Positions 10,396 to 26,524 of a DNA stretch of 64,000 nucleotides are shown piece after piece. Within the stretch, counting starts at the first letter, position 1. Every line of letters starts with the position of its first letter. The notes below the pieces were generated by a model, which saw nothing but the letters and a program-made list of their open reading frames with translations, had not been told where the DNA came from and made no database searches. Source of the DNA: Phlegmacium glaucopus (Eukaryota > Basidiomycota > Agaricomycetes > Agaricales > Cortinariaceae); contig MU130043.1 of assembly GCA_015039465.1 (NCBI GenBank), positions 32,069-96,068 of the forward strand, written 5' to 3'. The translations under genes and the position numbers were made by a program.

Positions 10396-13300
10396 GTTGG
10401 CAAGGGTAGAAATGAAGACGCTGGTAAAGCGGAGGACAAGTAATCCGGGGAAGATATTGAAGGAGACCTTTATATCAATTTGAGCGAGTGCTAGAAATAG
10501 TATAGGGCCTTCTGGACTGATCCGTAAAATTGCAACAGGGCAACGGCAGCCTTTCTCGTTCTTGCGTGTTCCCTTGTCTAGGAATATATATAGATGTCAT
10601 TGTCAATCAGATCATTTGGCATACTACACCTCATTTGGGGGGTACCTTGGATCATCCATGCAGATTTTCTTGGAATAATCGCTAGTACATACATTTTTAT
10701 TCCACTAGAGCCAAAATGTAAAACGAATAGATCGGAAAAGTAAGATCGTATAGATCGTCCCTTGAATTCGACTCTGGAAATCTGAGGGTTAACAGCACAA
10801 GTACGTATAGCAACGGGAAGCGGCCCGAAATAAACTGAGCCGTTGTGCCGCTGGCCTTTCTTCTTCTGCCCGACTACTCCACTATGAAGTCTGTCGACCT
10901 ACCATTTGGACATCGAGAATAATGCAGCGAACTCTTGTACAACGTAGATAAGATAAGTCTATTGGTTACCTTTCTTTCCTAACCACTCCACCGCCCAGTG
11001 GATCTTGGAGGCAGTGCCCCCCTTTTGAGCTTTCCCTTTCATGAAAAGGTTACCCTGGTCGAATACTCATTCGTCGATTTGTTTCTTCACTTCACTATTT
11101 TTGACATATGATACACAGATCGAAAACTATTCAATCACTTTTGGTTGTATTTTCCCGTCTCCAAGTAAGCTCGTCTATCAATAATTTGTTGTATTTCCAT
11201 CAAAACTTTCTCAGCTGATCTGATCAGGTTTCCTTTCTCATGTGTCTGTCGTAATCGTCATTATCGTAATCGTTATTATCTTATAGCGAGCAACTCCTCC
11301 CCAATCCGCTTTTGGTTGTAATTGTTCCTAACTGGTTCAAGGGAGAATCGTAGTGATTGTAAGAAATCATTTAATTTTGTATCGGTTGTTATATTTTATT
11401 GGTGGGCTACACGCTGCTTCTTTTGCCTATCTTCGGGCTTATCTTCGGAAGACAGAAACTTATATCCTGCTTCTGTCAATTATAGGTGGATTGATGTTAA
11501 GGATTATACGATGGTCACGGATCCTTGATGTCCTCTGGTCCTTGGTGAACGGTGTTTGTCATTTCTCTCACATGCTTCAGGATTGCCCCGCAGAGCCGGC
11601 GGCTGGACAGGCTTTTTTAATCAATATTCATGCACCAAACTCGTTGGGTACCCCAAACTTCAAAGTTCTGCCTTTACAAACCCTTCGTAAACTTTTTTGG
11701 ATATTTTTGCTTTCTCGTTACTAATGACGCACGAAAGTAAACTATTTCTTTGCTTCAGAAGACGATGCATCGATGACGCCTTTCCATTGATCTGATGAAC
11801 TGCTAATTTACGACATCGACCAAGTGAAAAAAGTTCTGGATTTTCAAGCTTCCCTACGGTACCGCCTTGGACGTCCAATTCGTTTACTCGGAGTAAAAAG
11901 CAAGGGACTCGCTATTTTCTAGATTCTCAAGGCTGATTAAGCTCGGAGAAATCAAGGTGATTTTTTTTTTTCCTCGACATGTTTTTTCACATCAGTTGCA
12001 ATCATCGGAGGTAACTTCCTCAAGCCCTGTTGTTGTAATAGGCACAGAAAACAAAAATTCAGGGGAAAGAATAAGCACATGTAGACGATATTAAATCGCG
12101 TATGTTTCCTCTTTTCCCTATCTTTATCTTATTTTTCATTCATTCGATAACTCTCACCACGATGTCATTCGGCTCGTGTGCAATTTGAGGTTGTCGAATA
12201 TTTCTATCATCGTGCTTCTAAGATGGCCATGTCATTTTTGAAATCCAGCCGCGATTAAAGTCTGTCAACACTAGAACCCCTGGAGACTTGGCAGATTAAA
12301 AGACTTATGCTCCCAATGACAGGAGAAGATGAATTCGGTTGTGGCATAATGAAATGTTTGAAGGATCGTTACTCAAAGGCGTACTAGTAACATTCCATTC
12401 AAATGTCATTGCAAGTCAATGGACATTCAAAAGTAACGTTGAAGCGAAGACTTTTAGATTCTATATTTTTAAAGTTCCTGGAACCATAGACCTGAGTACC
12501 AGACCCAGACTAATCAAAAACCTTCAAGAAATCTATACTCTTTGTTTACATACATAACGGAAGTGTAGAATATAGATAAGGTCAGTTTTGCCCGCCAGAA
12601 CAACCAGCTGATCAGAATCATCGGACAACATCGATATCGATAAGGCTTCATCAAGTCGGAAGCTGTTCCGAGTCGTAAGTATCATAGCTCAAGCCACCAA
12701 AAATAAAGCAGCAATGTAAGTTTTCAGAAATAATAGAGCGAGGATCGCACTACTGACTGTTCTATGTGACCATCGTTACCTGCATGCATGCAAATGTTGG
12801 AGGTAAAAGTTGTGCCCCGTTTTTTTGAAAGGTGTTTGGAGCCTCGACGCTGGACGTCAACTGGACGTCAAACTGGACGTTCGGCTGCCGCGGCACTGGC
12901 AGCATGATCATCAACTTGAACTTTCGAATCAGAATTCTTCTTAAACAACGCAAGCTGATAGTATTAAATAATATAGCATTCATTTCCAAACTTATGCTCA
13001 TTGTTGAGTCTAGCTTGATAATTACTTTCAAAAATGGTGGACCGTCAATGGACCTATGGCAGCCATGTGAGATCAAAACTGCCAGTCACAGTGTGTTAAC
13101 ACAGTAACGGTCTAAATTTAGACTCCGATTTTCATTTCCACTGGGAGAACTTGAATAAAATTAGTGTTGTGGGCAATAAATGGAGAATCCGGTCTAATTC
13201 GATATTTCATCCAATTTTGTCTGACCCAAGGCTGAGGTTTTTTTTCAAACTCAGGGCCATCACATCAGAGCAATTTTTTTAAAACAGCCGTGCGCACGTT

Positions 13301-15520
13301 AAAGCATAGGAGAAAGAGTATTGTGTATCCACCATGCACTTTTTTTTCCACCTTTCGCAGAAATATAAGTAACCGTTGTCAATGGAGATCACTTATTAAG
13401 GAACCGAATAAGTAGTACTAGTAGTATTATACCTGCCAAGATTTCGGAAGTTCCTGATAGATTAACAAAAAAATTTGGATCTCAACTCTAACTAAATACA
13501 AAGGGTCTGCTCGGCAACCAACTCCGATAGTTTGGACTTAGATTTGCTGTGGATCTATGCAAGGGGCAGGCCTATGACCCTGCATTATATGACTTGCGCC
13601 CGCTAACGTCGCTTGAAATTCCAGAACGCTTTTAGTAAGTTTATCCCATTCCAGCGCGATTTTATTTTTCAAATGGGCACCCACACATATGGCGCGCCGG
13701 TTGATTAACCTTTTTTTAGTTCTCTTCTTTGAATTTATTAGTCAATCGGAATTGAGTTGAAACTGGACTTCCTAGTCCACCGGGCTCCTCGGCGTATAAA
13801 AGATTGGTATTCTTTTTTTCTGTTGCTTGTAGAACACTGGCACTCAACTTATAGAAAATTGTTGCCTACAGGATGCTGACGCCGTTTTCATGATATCAAC
13901 AGATGTTCCTTATATTACTGTACAATTCCAACCAACTCTTTAAAGCTTCAAGCTTCACGGCTTGTGACACATGACGGCTTTCAAGAGACGGCACTGTTCA
14001 AAGTGGCCGAGGACTGTGAATCAGTGTGATGCGTGGCCTGTTGGAGTTCGAAGAATACGGAAATATAGTAAGAGATGAATGATTTGTGGAAAAAATTACA
14101 AGTGACAACAAGTTACAACAACACACACACAAACAAGTCCGTGATGGGCGTCGAATTGCACGTGAACCTGGCTCTGGACCGTAACGCGGTCTATTGGTCA
14201 CGCTCTTCATTGTGAGGCGTGACTGAAGTGTCCGTCCGTAATCATTCAAGTTAAATCAATTACTCATGATTTTCAGAAGCGATTACACTTCGAAGGCGGT
14301 CTCTTCACAAACAACGGTGGGTTCTACGTTCAATCACAGCCGATTAACGCGTCCGCCGAGGCTTCCAGAGATATCAAGAAAAGTTCCATCAAACATCCAA
14401 GCGAGTCTTGCAGATACTAAGTTAATTATGGACCAACGTTTGGATTGGCTATACTGATTACTATTAATCGTGAATGAGGCTAGGACGGCTTTCAACAAGG
14501 TTCAGCTTGGGTTTATGGAAGGATAACTGCTGCTTCGCAAACACTAAAGTATACCGAGTTTCTTCAGCACAAGCGATTAACGGTGCAAGTGGCCAAAAAA
14601 AACGAACGAACTTGAAGACAGCTTTGACTCTGATGGATTATAAAAATATCATGACAGAAGTGAAGGTGCGTGTGTACCCTGTTTCATCATTGAAATTGAA
14701 AAACTCTCAGTACCTGCGACGACTTTGGTGAGAAAGAAGAACCCAATATTTCGTACATGGTGGAAAGTATATGGCTTGTTTTGGACCACTGATGCCGTCA
14801 AGATCTATGTAATTGTGCGTTTTCTGGACCTCGCGGCCTTTCAGAGAATCATGTCGAAATAGTAAGTGTTTAGCACCAGAAGAATTTTGACGTGAGACGT
14901 GATAGAACCTGATAACAGCCAATCATAGTGGACTAGGGATGGAATAAGTATGGGCATAGAATACCTTCTTTTTCGTTCTATGATGATGATTACATCGTCT
15001 GGGAAACTGATAGCAAATTTATGGGGCCAAAGTTTTTCTTGGTGCTCCCCTCCGATGTTAACGCCTGTCAATACTTATGTCCGTAATACTTTTGTCCGTA
15101 ATACACAATTGTTATCCCAATGTTCGTCGTACATAAACATCCTCATTGCCAGTGAGAGACAGCGAACATGAGAAATGGGATTCATTTTGGAGAATCTTCT
15201 GAATCCGGGGTGGGGCCAACGAGGCTGCAGGTGACAGGGAACCTATTTGAATTTTAAACAGAAGAAACAAATCAGAGTCTGAGTTGCACATGCAAGTTAT
15301 CATCCACTAGGGGTATATTATTTTTCAAATTTGTTATTCAAAATTACAAGATAATTTAACGCCCTAGAGGGATGGAAGTAGAGCCCTCTGAAAGTCGTAG
15401 TGTAAAAGTCCGCATCTTTGGGAATCCATCCTGGGGGCATTTTTCTAAAGGAAATGGAGTAGCTGCTCCAACAAAGCCACCGCTAGCAACGGAAAAAGCA
15501 AACAAAACCCTCGAGATCTT
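10396..15520. other. 5-kb gene-poor spacer between the two membrane-protein paralogues
   Basis: I find no gene with a recognisable domain. The longest open frame is a hydrophobic 123-codon run at about 11353-11724 on the plus strand, with no family resemblance. Small tandem features include three TGGACGT(CAA) units near 12850 and paired 'tccgtaatac' at 15070-15100. The spacer probably arose or expanded after duplication of the flanking paralogues and may hold decayed transposons. Confidence 0.45.
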
Positions 15521-17151
15521 TCAAAGTTCTCCTTTAGCCTCTAAGTCAGTTTCGAGGTCTGTGTCACTTCCGCTTTTCGATTTTTCATAAACATCATCCA
15601 TGGGGCTTTCAGCATGGGTGAAGGTCTCCATCTAAAAGTTGGGTAATTATATCAATGGTTGAACATTACCTCTATTCATAAATCCACAGACCTGAACGTG
15701 CACACCTGATCGCGCATGGTTAATATAGTTCGCCGTCGGTACTGGGCGGCCATTGACAACTGATGCAGCTACGGGATTATGAGAAGAGCTTGGGCCACTG
15801 TCGTCTGTTAATGATGAAAAGCGGCGGAGAAAAGGATAAAACTTACAAGGACTCTACTGTGTTGTTAAAGTTTGTAAGGCGGCGAACGACTCGGCATGCC
15901 GCAACCTAAGTTATAATAATGTCAAGTTAGATGTCAGAAGCCTTTTTTCTTGGAAGGGACGCACCGTTGAGGCAATAGCAGCAGGTACGTTAAATATAAC
16001 GCTCATGATCTGATTCAGGTTTAGCATCATGAAGATAGTTGCAACAAGATTGGCCAAGAAACTATAGAGAAAAAACATATCAGTGAGACAGAATTGAAAG
16101 GTTGATGGAAATAAGGCGTACGCGATCAAGAAGTAGACGAGACCGTCGGCAACCATCATATGGACAAGGCGACTTCGGCCATACATTTGGGATGCTGGTG
16201 CGTGTGAATTAAGTCGAACAAGCTTGTATGTGTTCAATAACAACACAATGAGGTCGAAACACATGGAGTATATGAAGATAGCAGCGAGTACTGTGTTGTT
16301 TGTTTTTGTAATAACACATCCAACGCCATCAACCCACGTAGCTTTCAGCTGGACCCCTGAAATATATCGTTCAGAGGGTAAATTGGACTGTGCGCCATCA
16401 AGCCGTACCTTGGAGAATTAGGGACCAATGACCAAGGATAATGAGAACGAGTAGTCCGATGATGTATTTATTTTGTGCCCAGATCGCCGTCCTAACACAT
16501 TTTCGTTATTGAGGACATCAGGGAGGTGATTTAGTTTAAACCTACGTTCGTATCGAGAGGTTTATGCTTGCCAAACCGACAGCAGCATCTCCGGCTAACT
16601 AATTACATATGTGGGTAAGACGAACAACTGCGAGAGAAATTGGTAGAGAAATACCTGGTTAAATGTATACAGCGCTTGACAATTAATTCGTCTATGAATC
16701 GATGAGATTAAATCAAGGTAGGAGGACTAAAGGATCATACTTCGTGGTGTCCAGGGCTATGGCACTATACATTAAGTCATTGAGCACTCGCCGAAATTTG
16801 AAGTGGATCAAAAAACACTTACACTCCAATAAGAGCTACCAGAAGAAGATAGCGGTTGGCAAAATAAAAGATCTACAATGGAGGGTTAAATGGATGAGGA
16901 ATTGTTTGGGAAACAATGGTGAGGGCTAGTCACCAGTGGCCATCGAAAACGCTTCTTCCCCGACAAAAACTCCCAATCAAAATCCAAGGAAAGGAGGAAC
17001 TCATATCTGATGTTAGGTGTAATTGAGACACGAAACAAGAACCAAAGGAGGGATACGCGACATACGCATAGAGACCCAAGAGCGCATGCATAAACTTTGA
17101 GAAGATGGCTGCCTCTTGCTGGAGTTCAGTGGTCGACTTCCAATCAGGCAT
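15521..17151 (-). CDS. Seven-helix membrane protein, basidiomycete-specific family (copy B)
   Basis: Multi-exon gene on the minus strand giving about 340 aa, starting MPDWKSTTELQQEAA at 17151 and ending AKGEL-stop at 15521. It shares every conserved block with copy A: KFMHALLGLYAYE, SLDFDWEFLSGKKRFRWPL, RINCQALYTFNQ, GLASINLSIRT, LGHWSLILQGV, LKATWVDGVGCVI, GRSRLVHMMVADGLVYF, and NVPAAIASTVVACRVVRRLT, then a Ser-rich tail ending METFTHAESPMDD. I chose the ATG at 17151 because the family starts M-x-x-W a few residues before the first helix; the frame is open further upstream but without ATG. Seven hydrophobic segments. Receptor-like topology; function unknown. Same orientation as copy A, so probably an old tandem duplication. 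Confidence 0.83.
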
Positions 17152-19396
17152 TATAGTGATCCAGATACAAGACGCGACGTTGAAAAGAGGGTAATATAGG
17201 GAATCTTTCGACAGCCACAAGGGAAGGACAGTATGCGAACAAGAATGGATAATGCGGGGGAGTTGGCTTTTGAGCGGATGGACAACTAGGACTTATCTTT
17301 AAACTTCTCCGTAGGCTAATTCCGAGAGGTCTTTTTTCGCACCGTCGTCCGTAGGAGGGAGGTGAAATTTTCAGGAATTAATTTCGTAAGTAGGTAAGGT
17401 AAGTAAAGGATCTCGATATTACTTTCTCGTCAACCCCGATCATGGTGGCGTATTTGCAAATTTGGTCACAGGGTTTTAGCTGCTTTAAGCTGGCCATAGT
17501 TGGCCCACAGTCAAAGAGGTCGGGGGCGACGGCCTCATCAATAACTTGGAAACTGGCATTGCCGATCTGTGATAATCTGTGAAATGCCGAATATCAATGA
17601 ATATTCTGTTCCATCCGAAATATAAAGGTACATCCCGTTTTGATGGGATAATCTTGTATTTTCTTTCTTGTCCAAGATTGGTTGTCCACTTGTATGCACT
17701 GCTTTAGCCTCCTTGGAGGGAGATTTGAATTGCACTTTATACTTTTAGCTGTAGTAGTAATGATAAGCTCTTTGTCTGTTCAATCCAAGAAAGTGAAAAA
17801 GCTTGTAGACAGTCAATTTTGTTATACGTATCTGGAGCAGAGTATCGAGCGAGAAAAATTGCGTGAAGACGATGATCATGTTTGACAGGCCTGAGAGCGG
17901 TGACCGTCGACCCTAAATTTACTTACAAATGAAAGACCAAATTAGGCACCTTTCGAGATTCAAGTTTCCAGTTTCCAGCATCATGCTATAACGTTCATTG
18001 CCACTAGCACTTAGCGAAATGAGCAGTCTAGTCACTCAATGACAGGTCGAAGATTTACGGTGTATATATACTTTAGTTGCCACATGAAATGCTGACTCGA
18101 TCCGCTTTTCGTCAGCAGCTCTGTGCAACAATTGTGATATTCAACGCAGCTCTCTTTCAGTAAGTTAGTTATATATACTTTCAAAGTTTACATTTAATAT
18201 TTTATTAGGTACTCTCTGACGTGACTGCGGTGGTCACGGCTTGTACAAGCTACTAGTTAGCTGATCCGATTCCTTGGGAGAAGGTCTCAAAATTCTTTGA
18301 TAATAATGGCAATCTGTATGAATTTTATTTCCATCTGGGGCCAACTTATAAAGCTTTCCTGAGAACTGCAGGTTAAAAAATTTAGCCCTCGAGGTTTCCT
18401 ATACATTTGAAGATGCGGAAAAAATGGATGCGACACCTTACCCTACTTTGCTTTTCCCTCCTCCGAGTCATCAATCCAAGTTTTACACAAACATTTTTCC
18501 TGCCCAGTACCTGAAAGCTGTCTTCAAGAACTACATAATTGCCACTATGCGTACATCGGCCGTCAAGGGACAAAAATGCCCCTCTGGACGATGACCACGG
18601 TCCACGGCTGTCTTTCCGAACCTAAAAAAAGACCTTGTGTATCTTTGGACTCTCAATGTTAAACCCCATCAAGGCGATGATGAAATGGATTCAACCCTCA
18701 GGCCTCATTCTTAAATCCTCATTCTTAAATCCTAAATCTTTATTCCATGATCCAGCCACTTGTAACTTGGCTTCGAAAACGGAAACTTCGAGACAGAAAA
18801 TGACTGGAAACTCGTTCTGATGGAAGAAGAGGGAGGGGGGACTCGTGTTTTGACTCTTGCTCAGTTTAGAACGATATGGGATAAGCTCTTGATAGATAAA
18901 TAAAGGTATGCGTTAACATTTGCTTCAAGGTACTTATGTACAGAGCAACGAGAACTTTGCAACTTCGTGTCTTCGCAGTTGAACCTCAAGCTCTCGGAGT
19001 CTAGTCCTTAGAATTGTTGAAGCTTAACCAACCGCCCATGAGAAACGTAAACTATTTCAACCAAGTAAAGTCGTAGAGATAAATTATACAAAAGTCCATG
19101 AATTTTTTTGTTTTATCTTGCCTCGCCTGGAATATACTATGGTAAACTGGGTACGACAAGATGAGGTATGAAAAGAAAATTACAGTCACGAAAACGTCAA
19201 CAACGACCAATAGAAGAAGAGCAGTCCATAAAGTACACTAAAATTCTTTTCTTGCTGTCCATAAACCTTTCAAACTTTAACATTTTACCCTCATAACGTC
19301 TTGGAGGGAAGGAAAGGAAAGGGAAACGGGAAAAACTCTAGGTTCCAGATCCTATATTTCCTTCACCCTCGTCTCCTTGCTGAACCATCGCTTACC
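17152..19396. other. Intergenic region, nothing recognised
   Basis: Between the start of membrane-protein copy B and the 3' end of GFA1. Only short frames occur. It must contain the promoter of copy B (right end adjacent to 17151) and the GFA1 3' UTR (towards 19396). No repeats of note. Confidence 0.5.
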
Positions 19397-21947
<2,551 letters not shown>

Positions 21948-22864
21948 GATATATTCTAAACTAGAACGATGAGGTCAATACAGCTTCGCAATACGAGCAC
22001 TCGCGAGATCACCTTGGATCTAAAAGGAGTACGGAGAGAAAGACACGTTAAGGGGGGAACGGCGATGGTAACTGCTAAGATGACTTTTTTAAGCAGCTTT
22101 GGTATTGGCCACGGTGAACAAATATGTACAAATCTGGTCTCTTGATCTTCACCGCCTTCCTCCGAACGGACGCCAACAACTTGGGCGCTTGAGGCGCTGC
22201 CAACCCCATTGATTGCACAGGAAAATCACGATGCTCGTCCTCCGAAGCTCGCGAGTTCCACTAGGGCCCACTACTGTCCACCTGGTTCGTCCGCCCCAAA
22301 GGTGTCATGTCGCCTTGACGACACTCCAATAATTCAAGGTATTCTATATCCGTCAAACGTTCTGTTAAGACCGTTGAGGCTGCAAACATACTACACACAT
22401 ATGGCACGTTCTCGGCCGTCCTGAAATTTAAAAATGGAACATGTACTCTGATGATCGTGGTCGGGGTCGTAAAGTCAATATCTCTCCGACAATGTTACTT
22501 TATTGCTTGCGGCCAATATCCCGTGGACTGCTGAATTCTACTACCTTTCGATAAAGTACCCGAAAGACTAACGACGATCCCATGGTTGTGAATCTTGCGC
22601 TCTAATTATACTAAGAACAGCCTTCGCGCCATCTAACCGGGCTCAAGCTTAGTCTGTGATATTCATCCCGGTGACAGGTTGACAGTTTCAAACCTCAACG
22701 ATAGCTAAGTAAAGCTCAACCTTCTATTTTGCTGCATTGCATTTGAAATTCTGTCAGCCAATGTCTACGTGAAATATCTAAAAATATGATTACTACAAGT
22801 ACACTTGCTCAAATCGACCAGAAAGTTAGATGTTTCAAAACTCAATAGGAAGTTATTCCTGTCG
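21948..22864. other. GFA1 promoter side and intergenic DNA
   Basis: No gene is visible. The part adjacent to 21947 is the GFA1 5' flank; the part adjacent to 22865 is the 3' flank of the Egh16-like gene, which lies upstream on the same strand. Confidence 0.5.
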
Positions 22865-23859
22865 TTAAACCCAGATCCAATTTGAAGTATCTCGCGTCAT
22901 GATTTCCACCGCTTCCTCCCCACGATCTTCGAGGACTGCTAAGAAAGAACGTGCCATGCGGCTGCCCTAAGACCGAGATTGTAAATAGTTTGTTCCGAGA
23001 AGGATGGCGAAATCAACTTACAGCAGGCGCAGTGGCAGCAGTGGCGGCATCCTAATAACAAGATCAGAGAAAGTTCAATGCAAATTTGCGGGAGATCGGA
23101 AGGAAACAGACCATCTTGCCTGCTTTCTTCGCAGCACTTTTCGCAGAACAAGAACCTGAAGTCTTGCTGGTGGTGGAATCGCCTGTGCCAGTTGCAGTAG
23201 CTTGCGATACTACGACACAGTTACCAAAGCCAGCTCCTGAGACGAATTGCTACAAAAGCCGTTCAATCAGCAAATATACGACTCCTACATATGTCAATTG
23301 AAAACTTACCACAAGGCACTTATCACGAGACTTTCCTCCGGTACATTTCGTCCCAGAAGGGAGTGAAGCGATAACGGGTTGGGATTCAACTCCTTGAGGT
23401 GACTAGCGTTGGGGATCAAAGGTAAGTGATGTCTAACCTATTTCCTACGTTGTCCGTCACCCACATTATCACCGTTAGTGGTTATGTTCATAGCGACGAA
23501 TTTGGTACCAGTTCCACTGGCATCAACTTTGGCAGTAAACTTCAGGGAACCATCGACACCACTACATCGATCGTCAGAATTTTTTTTTTGTTGATTGGCA
23601 ATGAAAGGTCTCACCCATTAAAGCTGGTGGCGTTGACTTTGAACGATCCAGTCGCATCTGCAGCGACGGCCGTTGAAGAGTCAAATTCAGAGGAAATATT
23701 AACACCCGCTCCGCATGGATTTGCAGTATTAGGTCGCTTGACGTCTCCCCGTGAAGGTTTTCCTTGGACACCGAGAACAGGAGCAACGTTGGCATGAGCA
23801 CTGGCTTGGAGGCAGAGCGCCAAAACGAGAACACTTGAAGCCCAGATCTTTGACAACAT
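22865..23859 (-). CDS. Secreted Egh16/GAS1-like protein
   Basis: Six exons join in frame to about 235 aa. The N-terminus (MLSKIWASSVLVLALCLQA) is a clear secretion signal. The mature part begins SAHANVAPVLGVQGKPSRGD, followed by RPNTANPCGAGVNI, FNGVDGSLKFTAKVDASGTG, LPSGTKCTGG and the GAGFGNCVVV motif. After that come a Ser/Thr/Lys-rich stretch and a short C-terminal helix (GSRMARSFLAVLEDRG). This matches the extracellular family called Gas1-like or Egh16-like in basidiomycete annotations, named after appressorium proteins of plant-associated fungi. Conserved Cys pairs are present. Its role is probably at the cell surface, but the biochemical activity is unknown. Part of this gene (exons 3-5) was copied to 26.5 kb. 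Confidence 0.75.
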
Positions 23860-24858
23860 GATTTTTTTGGGGGGGTTGGTGAACGAGATCTAGCTCGGAG
23901 GTGAAAAAAAAAGGTTGAAAGAAGGTTGAAGGGGCGGCTGCTAGCAGCGCTTGAATCGAATAATCGGAAAGGAAGGGGAAGAAAATAGAACTAGTCCCAA
24001 GCCTGGGGACGACAAGAAGTGGTTTGGGAGGAAAGAGAACTGGGGAATGGATACGACTTCGACTTTGAGCATGGATACCTTTATGCATTCCGCGTTAGAT
24101 ACGCCTTTGTTCTTTTGAACGGAGATTATATCTTTGACGGCACAGTAGCCTTGCTTCTCGAAAGCTTGAACAATGGATGGGAGACCATGTGCTGTAACGC
24201 TAGGAACAAGAGGAAGCACATGTAAGCACAATGAGAAGTTGAAATCAACACTAGACATGGTAACCAGCAACGTACATGGCCTTCTCTTCAGCGTTCACCA
24301 TTTAAATTCCCCGAACTACCGGTCTCTCCAGTATACCTCAGCCTCTGCTGCTATCGCTGCGCTGCATCGGTGGTCTGGTGGCGACCCCTATCTCAAACTC
24401 CCAGTCTCGACAGGCGCGATAACAACTCCAACAAGCGCAGCTCGCGGCTCAGCATCCATACAGGTCATGGGATAGTAGGTCACCCTCGGACGATGTCACC
24501 TCCGGCAAAGGCAGGCAACTACTCCCCATAAGTACCACCCTTGCCAAAACTTTGACCACCCCCACCCGGGGCCACATAGTACAGACATAGACACCACCAG
24601 CACAAGCACAGCGAGAGGTTCAATCTAGTTCATGACGGGTGGTTGCAACTCTTGGTGGAGAGGAGGTAGTAGTATCGCCATTCATGTCTCATAATGGTAG
24701 ACAAATATGTGACACACTTGTTCCTCTTCCTCTTACACCCACTGGCATAGACGCGCACAAGTTCCTTGCTCTTCTACTTGCTCGCTTACTTGCTCGCTTA
24801 TTCCAGAATTTAATCACATATTCTGCATGCTTCATTGTCACGGTCTTTGCTTCTTACC
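23860..24858. other. Intergenic region, source of a duplicated fragment
   Basis: Holds the promoter of the Egh16-like gene (next to 23859) and the 5' flank of the HNH gene. The part at about 24515-24660 was copied to about 26860-27015. A short direct repeat (acttgctcgctt) lies near 24780. Overlapping frames at 23941-24270 show no family resemblance. Confidence 0.5.
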
Positions 24859-26118
24859 ATGGCTACAGCTGTGGAACTGTGGCTTTCTCTCAACGGTGCT
24901 AATGAACTTGCATTATCTATCCCCATTGGTAAATGCCAGGAGCTTGCTGTTTATCCCCTCAAGTGGCTACGTTTTCTTGGTTATGCTATATATGGGCAAC
25001 CAGGCTATCTCTCCATGTCAGCCACTGGTCCCATTGATGATTACACTGCAAATATAGTAGCTTGCCACTACTACTTTATCTCAGAAGGTACATTGGGACA
25101 CTGCTACATTACTAGTACACTTTTTGCTGATATTGTTTTCAGGTCAACCTCGCCTTGCCGATGTTGATTTAATAGATGATAGAACATCGAACGCCTCAAA
25201 CTTGTCCATCTGCCGTGCCGATTTCAGATCCAGAATTATTGAACGTGATGGTACTTGTGTCTGTACTGGTGAGCTGCCTCGGGACTGCAACGCTTGCCAC
25301 ATTATTCCCCACTCCAAAGGAAATGATGTACGTCATTAAGAGTTCTGAACATCATATAACAGCCTAACCCCTGATCAAGTACCTCGTGAATGCCCTGAGT
25401 TACCGAAGTGGACCAAACAATGTTGAAGAGCTTGATGGCATCGACGATATACGAAACGGATTTCTTCTGTCTACCTTCCTCCATCGCCCATTTGGGGATG
25501 GCTCGTTGGCGTTCTTAAAGGTCAGCCATCAATTATTTTGTTCCATTTTGTGTAATCTAACTATCTCAATAGACTCCTAATCTTTATTTGTCAGTCAATG
25601 ATATTCCTTACAACAAAAATCATGCAACCCCAACAAGCCGTACCACCTCACACTATATCGTTGACACTGGGCTTAGTTCCATGATGCCTGTGCTGGTCCC
25701 CAACAACAGTGACTTGCGAGAACCAACCGATATCAGCCAATGGCCACCTGCCGAGATTATCAACCTGTTTTACATCTCTGCGGCTATCCAGGCGTGGGCT
25801 CCACCATCCTTCAAACAAACTGTTCAGGAGTCGGTGCAAGATATTTATTATAACTCCTCGGATGACGCTACATCGGATGGTGAACCAAGTGACATTGGTC
25901 CATGTACCCACCCTGATGTAGCTCGGACACGACGTAACATTGCACGAAACAACAGGAAAGCTCATTCAGAAGAGACAGAGTTGGGTTCATTAATGCATGG
26001 TATTATGGGCTTGTGGATGCAATCAGCAGAGCAGCGCAAAGAAAATGAGGAAAGAATCATTGACTCGGATCTTGTTCACAGTAAAGTCAACATGTGGATG
26101 GATTCGCAAGGCGAATAA
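24859..26118 (+). CDS. HNH endonuclease-domain protein (PF13391-like)
   Basis: Four exons (24859-25087, 25143-25327, 25380-25520, 25573-26118) join in frame to 366 aa. The central domain has the HNH signature of this family: 'RDGTCVCTGELPRDCNACHI' followed by IPHSKGN, 'IDDIRNGFLLSTFLH' and the conserved AFLKTPN strand, in which intron 3 falls. His and Asn ligands of the beta-beta-alpha metal site are visible (ACHI, IRNG, FLH). The N-terminal 100 residues (MATAVELWLSLN...) and an acidic Ser/Asp-rich C-terminus are typical of the many mushroom members of this family. Its substrate is unknown; such genes are often copy-number variable and lie near mobile or immune-like genes, as here. Likely a DNA nuclease, by inference. 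Confidence 0.85.
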
Positions 26119-26261
26119 ATAACAGCATTATTCTTAGTATAGATTGCATCCTCAAAAATAATTGGTATCATGTTAATTCCAAGTTAATTCATATTCATTG
26201 TTCATCTTTACGTTACTACAATTATTAGTAGCCTAATAAAATAAAAGTAAGGGTGAAATGG

Positions 26262-26345
26262 TTCATTCATTTGTTGTCATTCATTTGTTGGTCGTCATTT
26301 GTTCATTTGTCATTTATCCATTTGTTGTCATTCATTTGTTGTCAA
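26262..26345. repeat. Minisatellite of TTCATTTGTTGTCA-type units
   Basis: Imperfect tandem units of about 14 bp (ATTCATTTGTTGTC and shortened variants) run for about 85 bp in the 3' flank of the HNH gene. Nearby is an AT palindrome (ATTTAAATTTAAATTTAAA) at about 26388-26404. Confidence 0.8.
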
Positions 26346-26524
26346 CATCGTTTTTGGTCGCCATTCGCCTCTTAGTCTACATTGGATTTAAATTTAAATT
26401 TAAAAACATACCTCCCTAGGGGGGTAGTGCCCATCACCGTAAACTAAGAAAAACATGAAATGGCGGGCGCATGAAAGACATCAAATTACGAGGCGCACCC
26501 TTATATATAAACACGAGAATATTC

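Noticed and set aside
11353..11724. Hydrophobic 123-codon frame on the plus strand
   Set aside because: No family resemblance, no supporting splice sites or homologous neighbour, and a composition typical of AT-rich non-coding DNA.
23941..24270. 109-codon minus-strand frame upstream of the Egh16-like gene
   Set aside because: It begins with a weak context, overlaps the promoter region, and resembles no known protein; no splice link to a neighbour was found.
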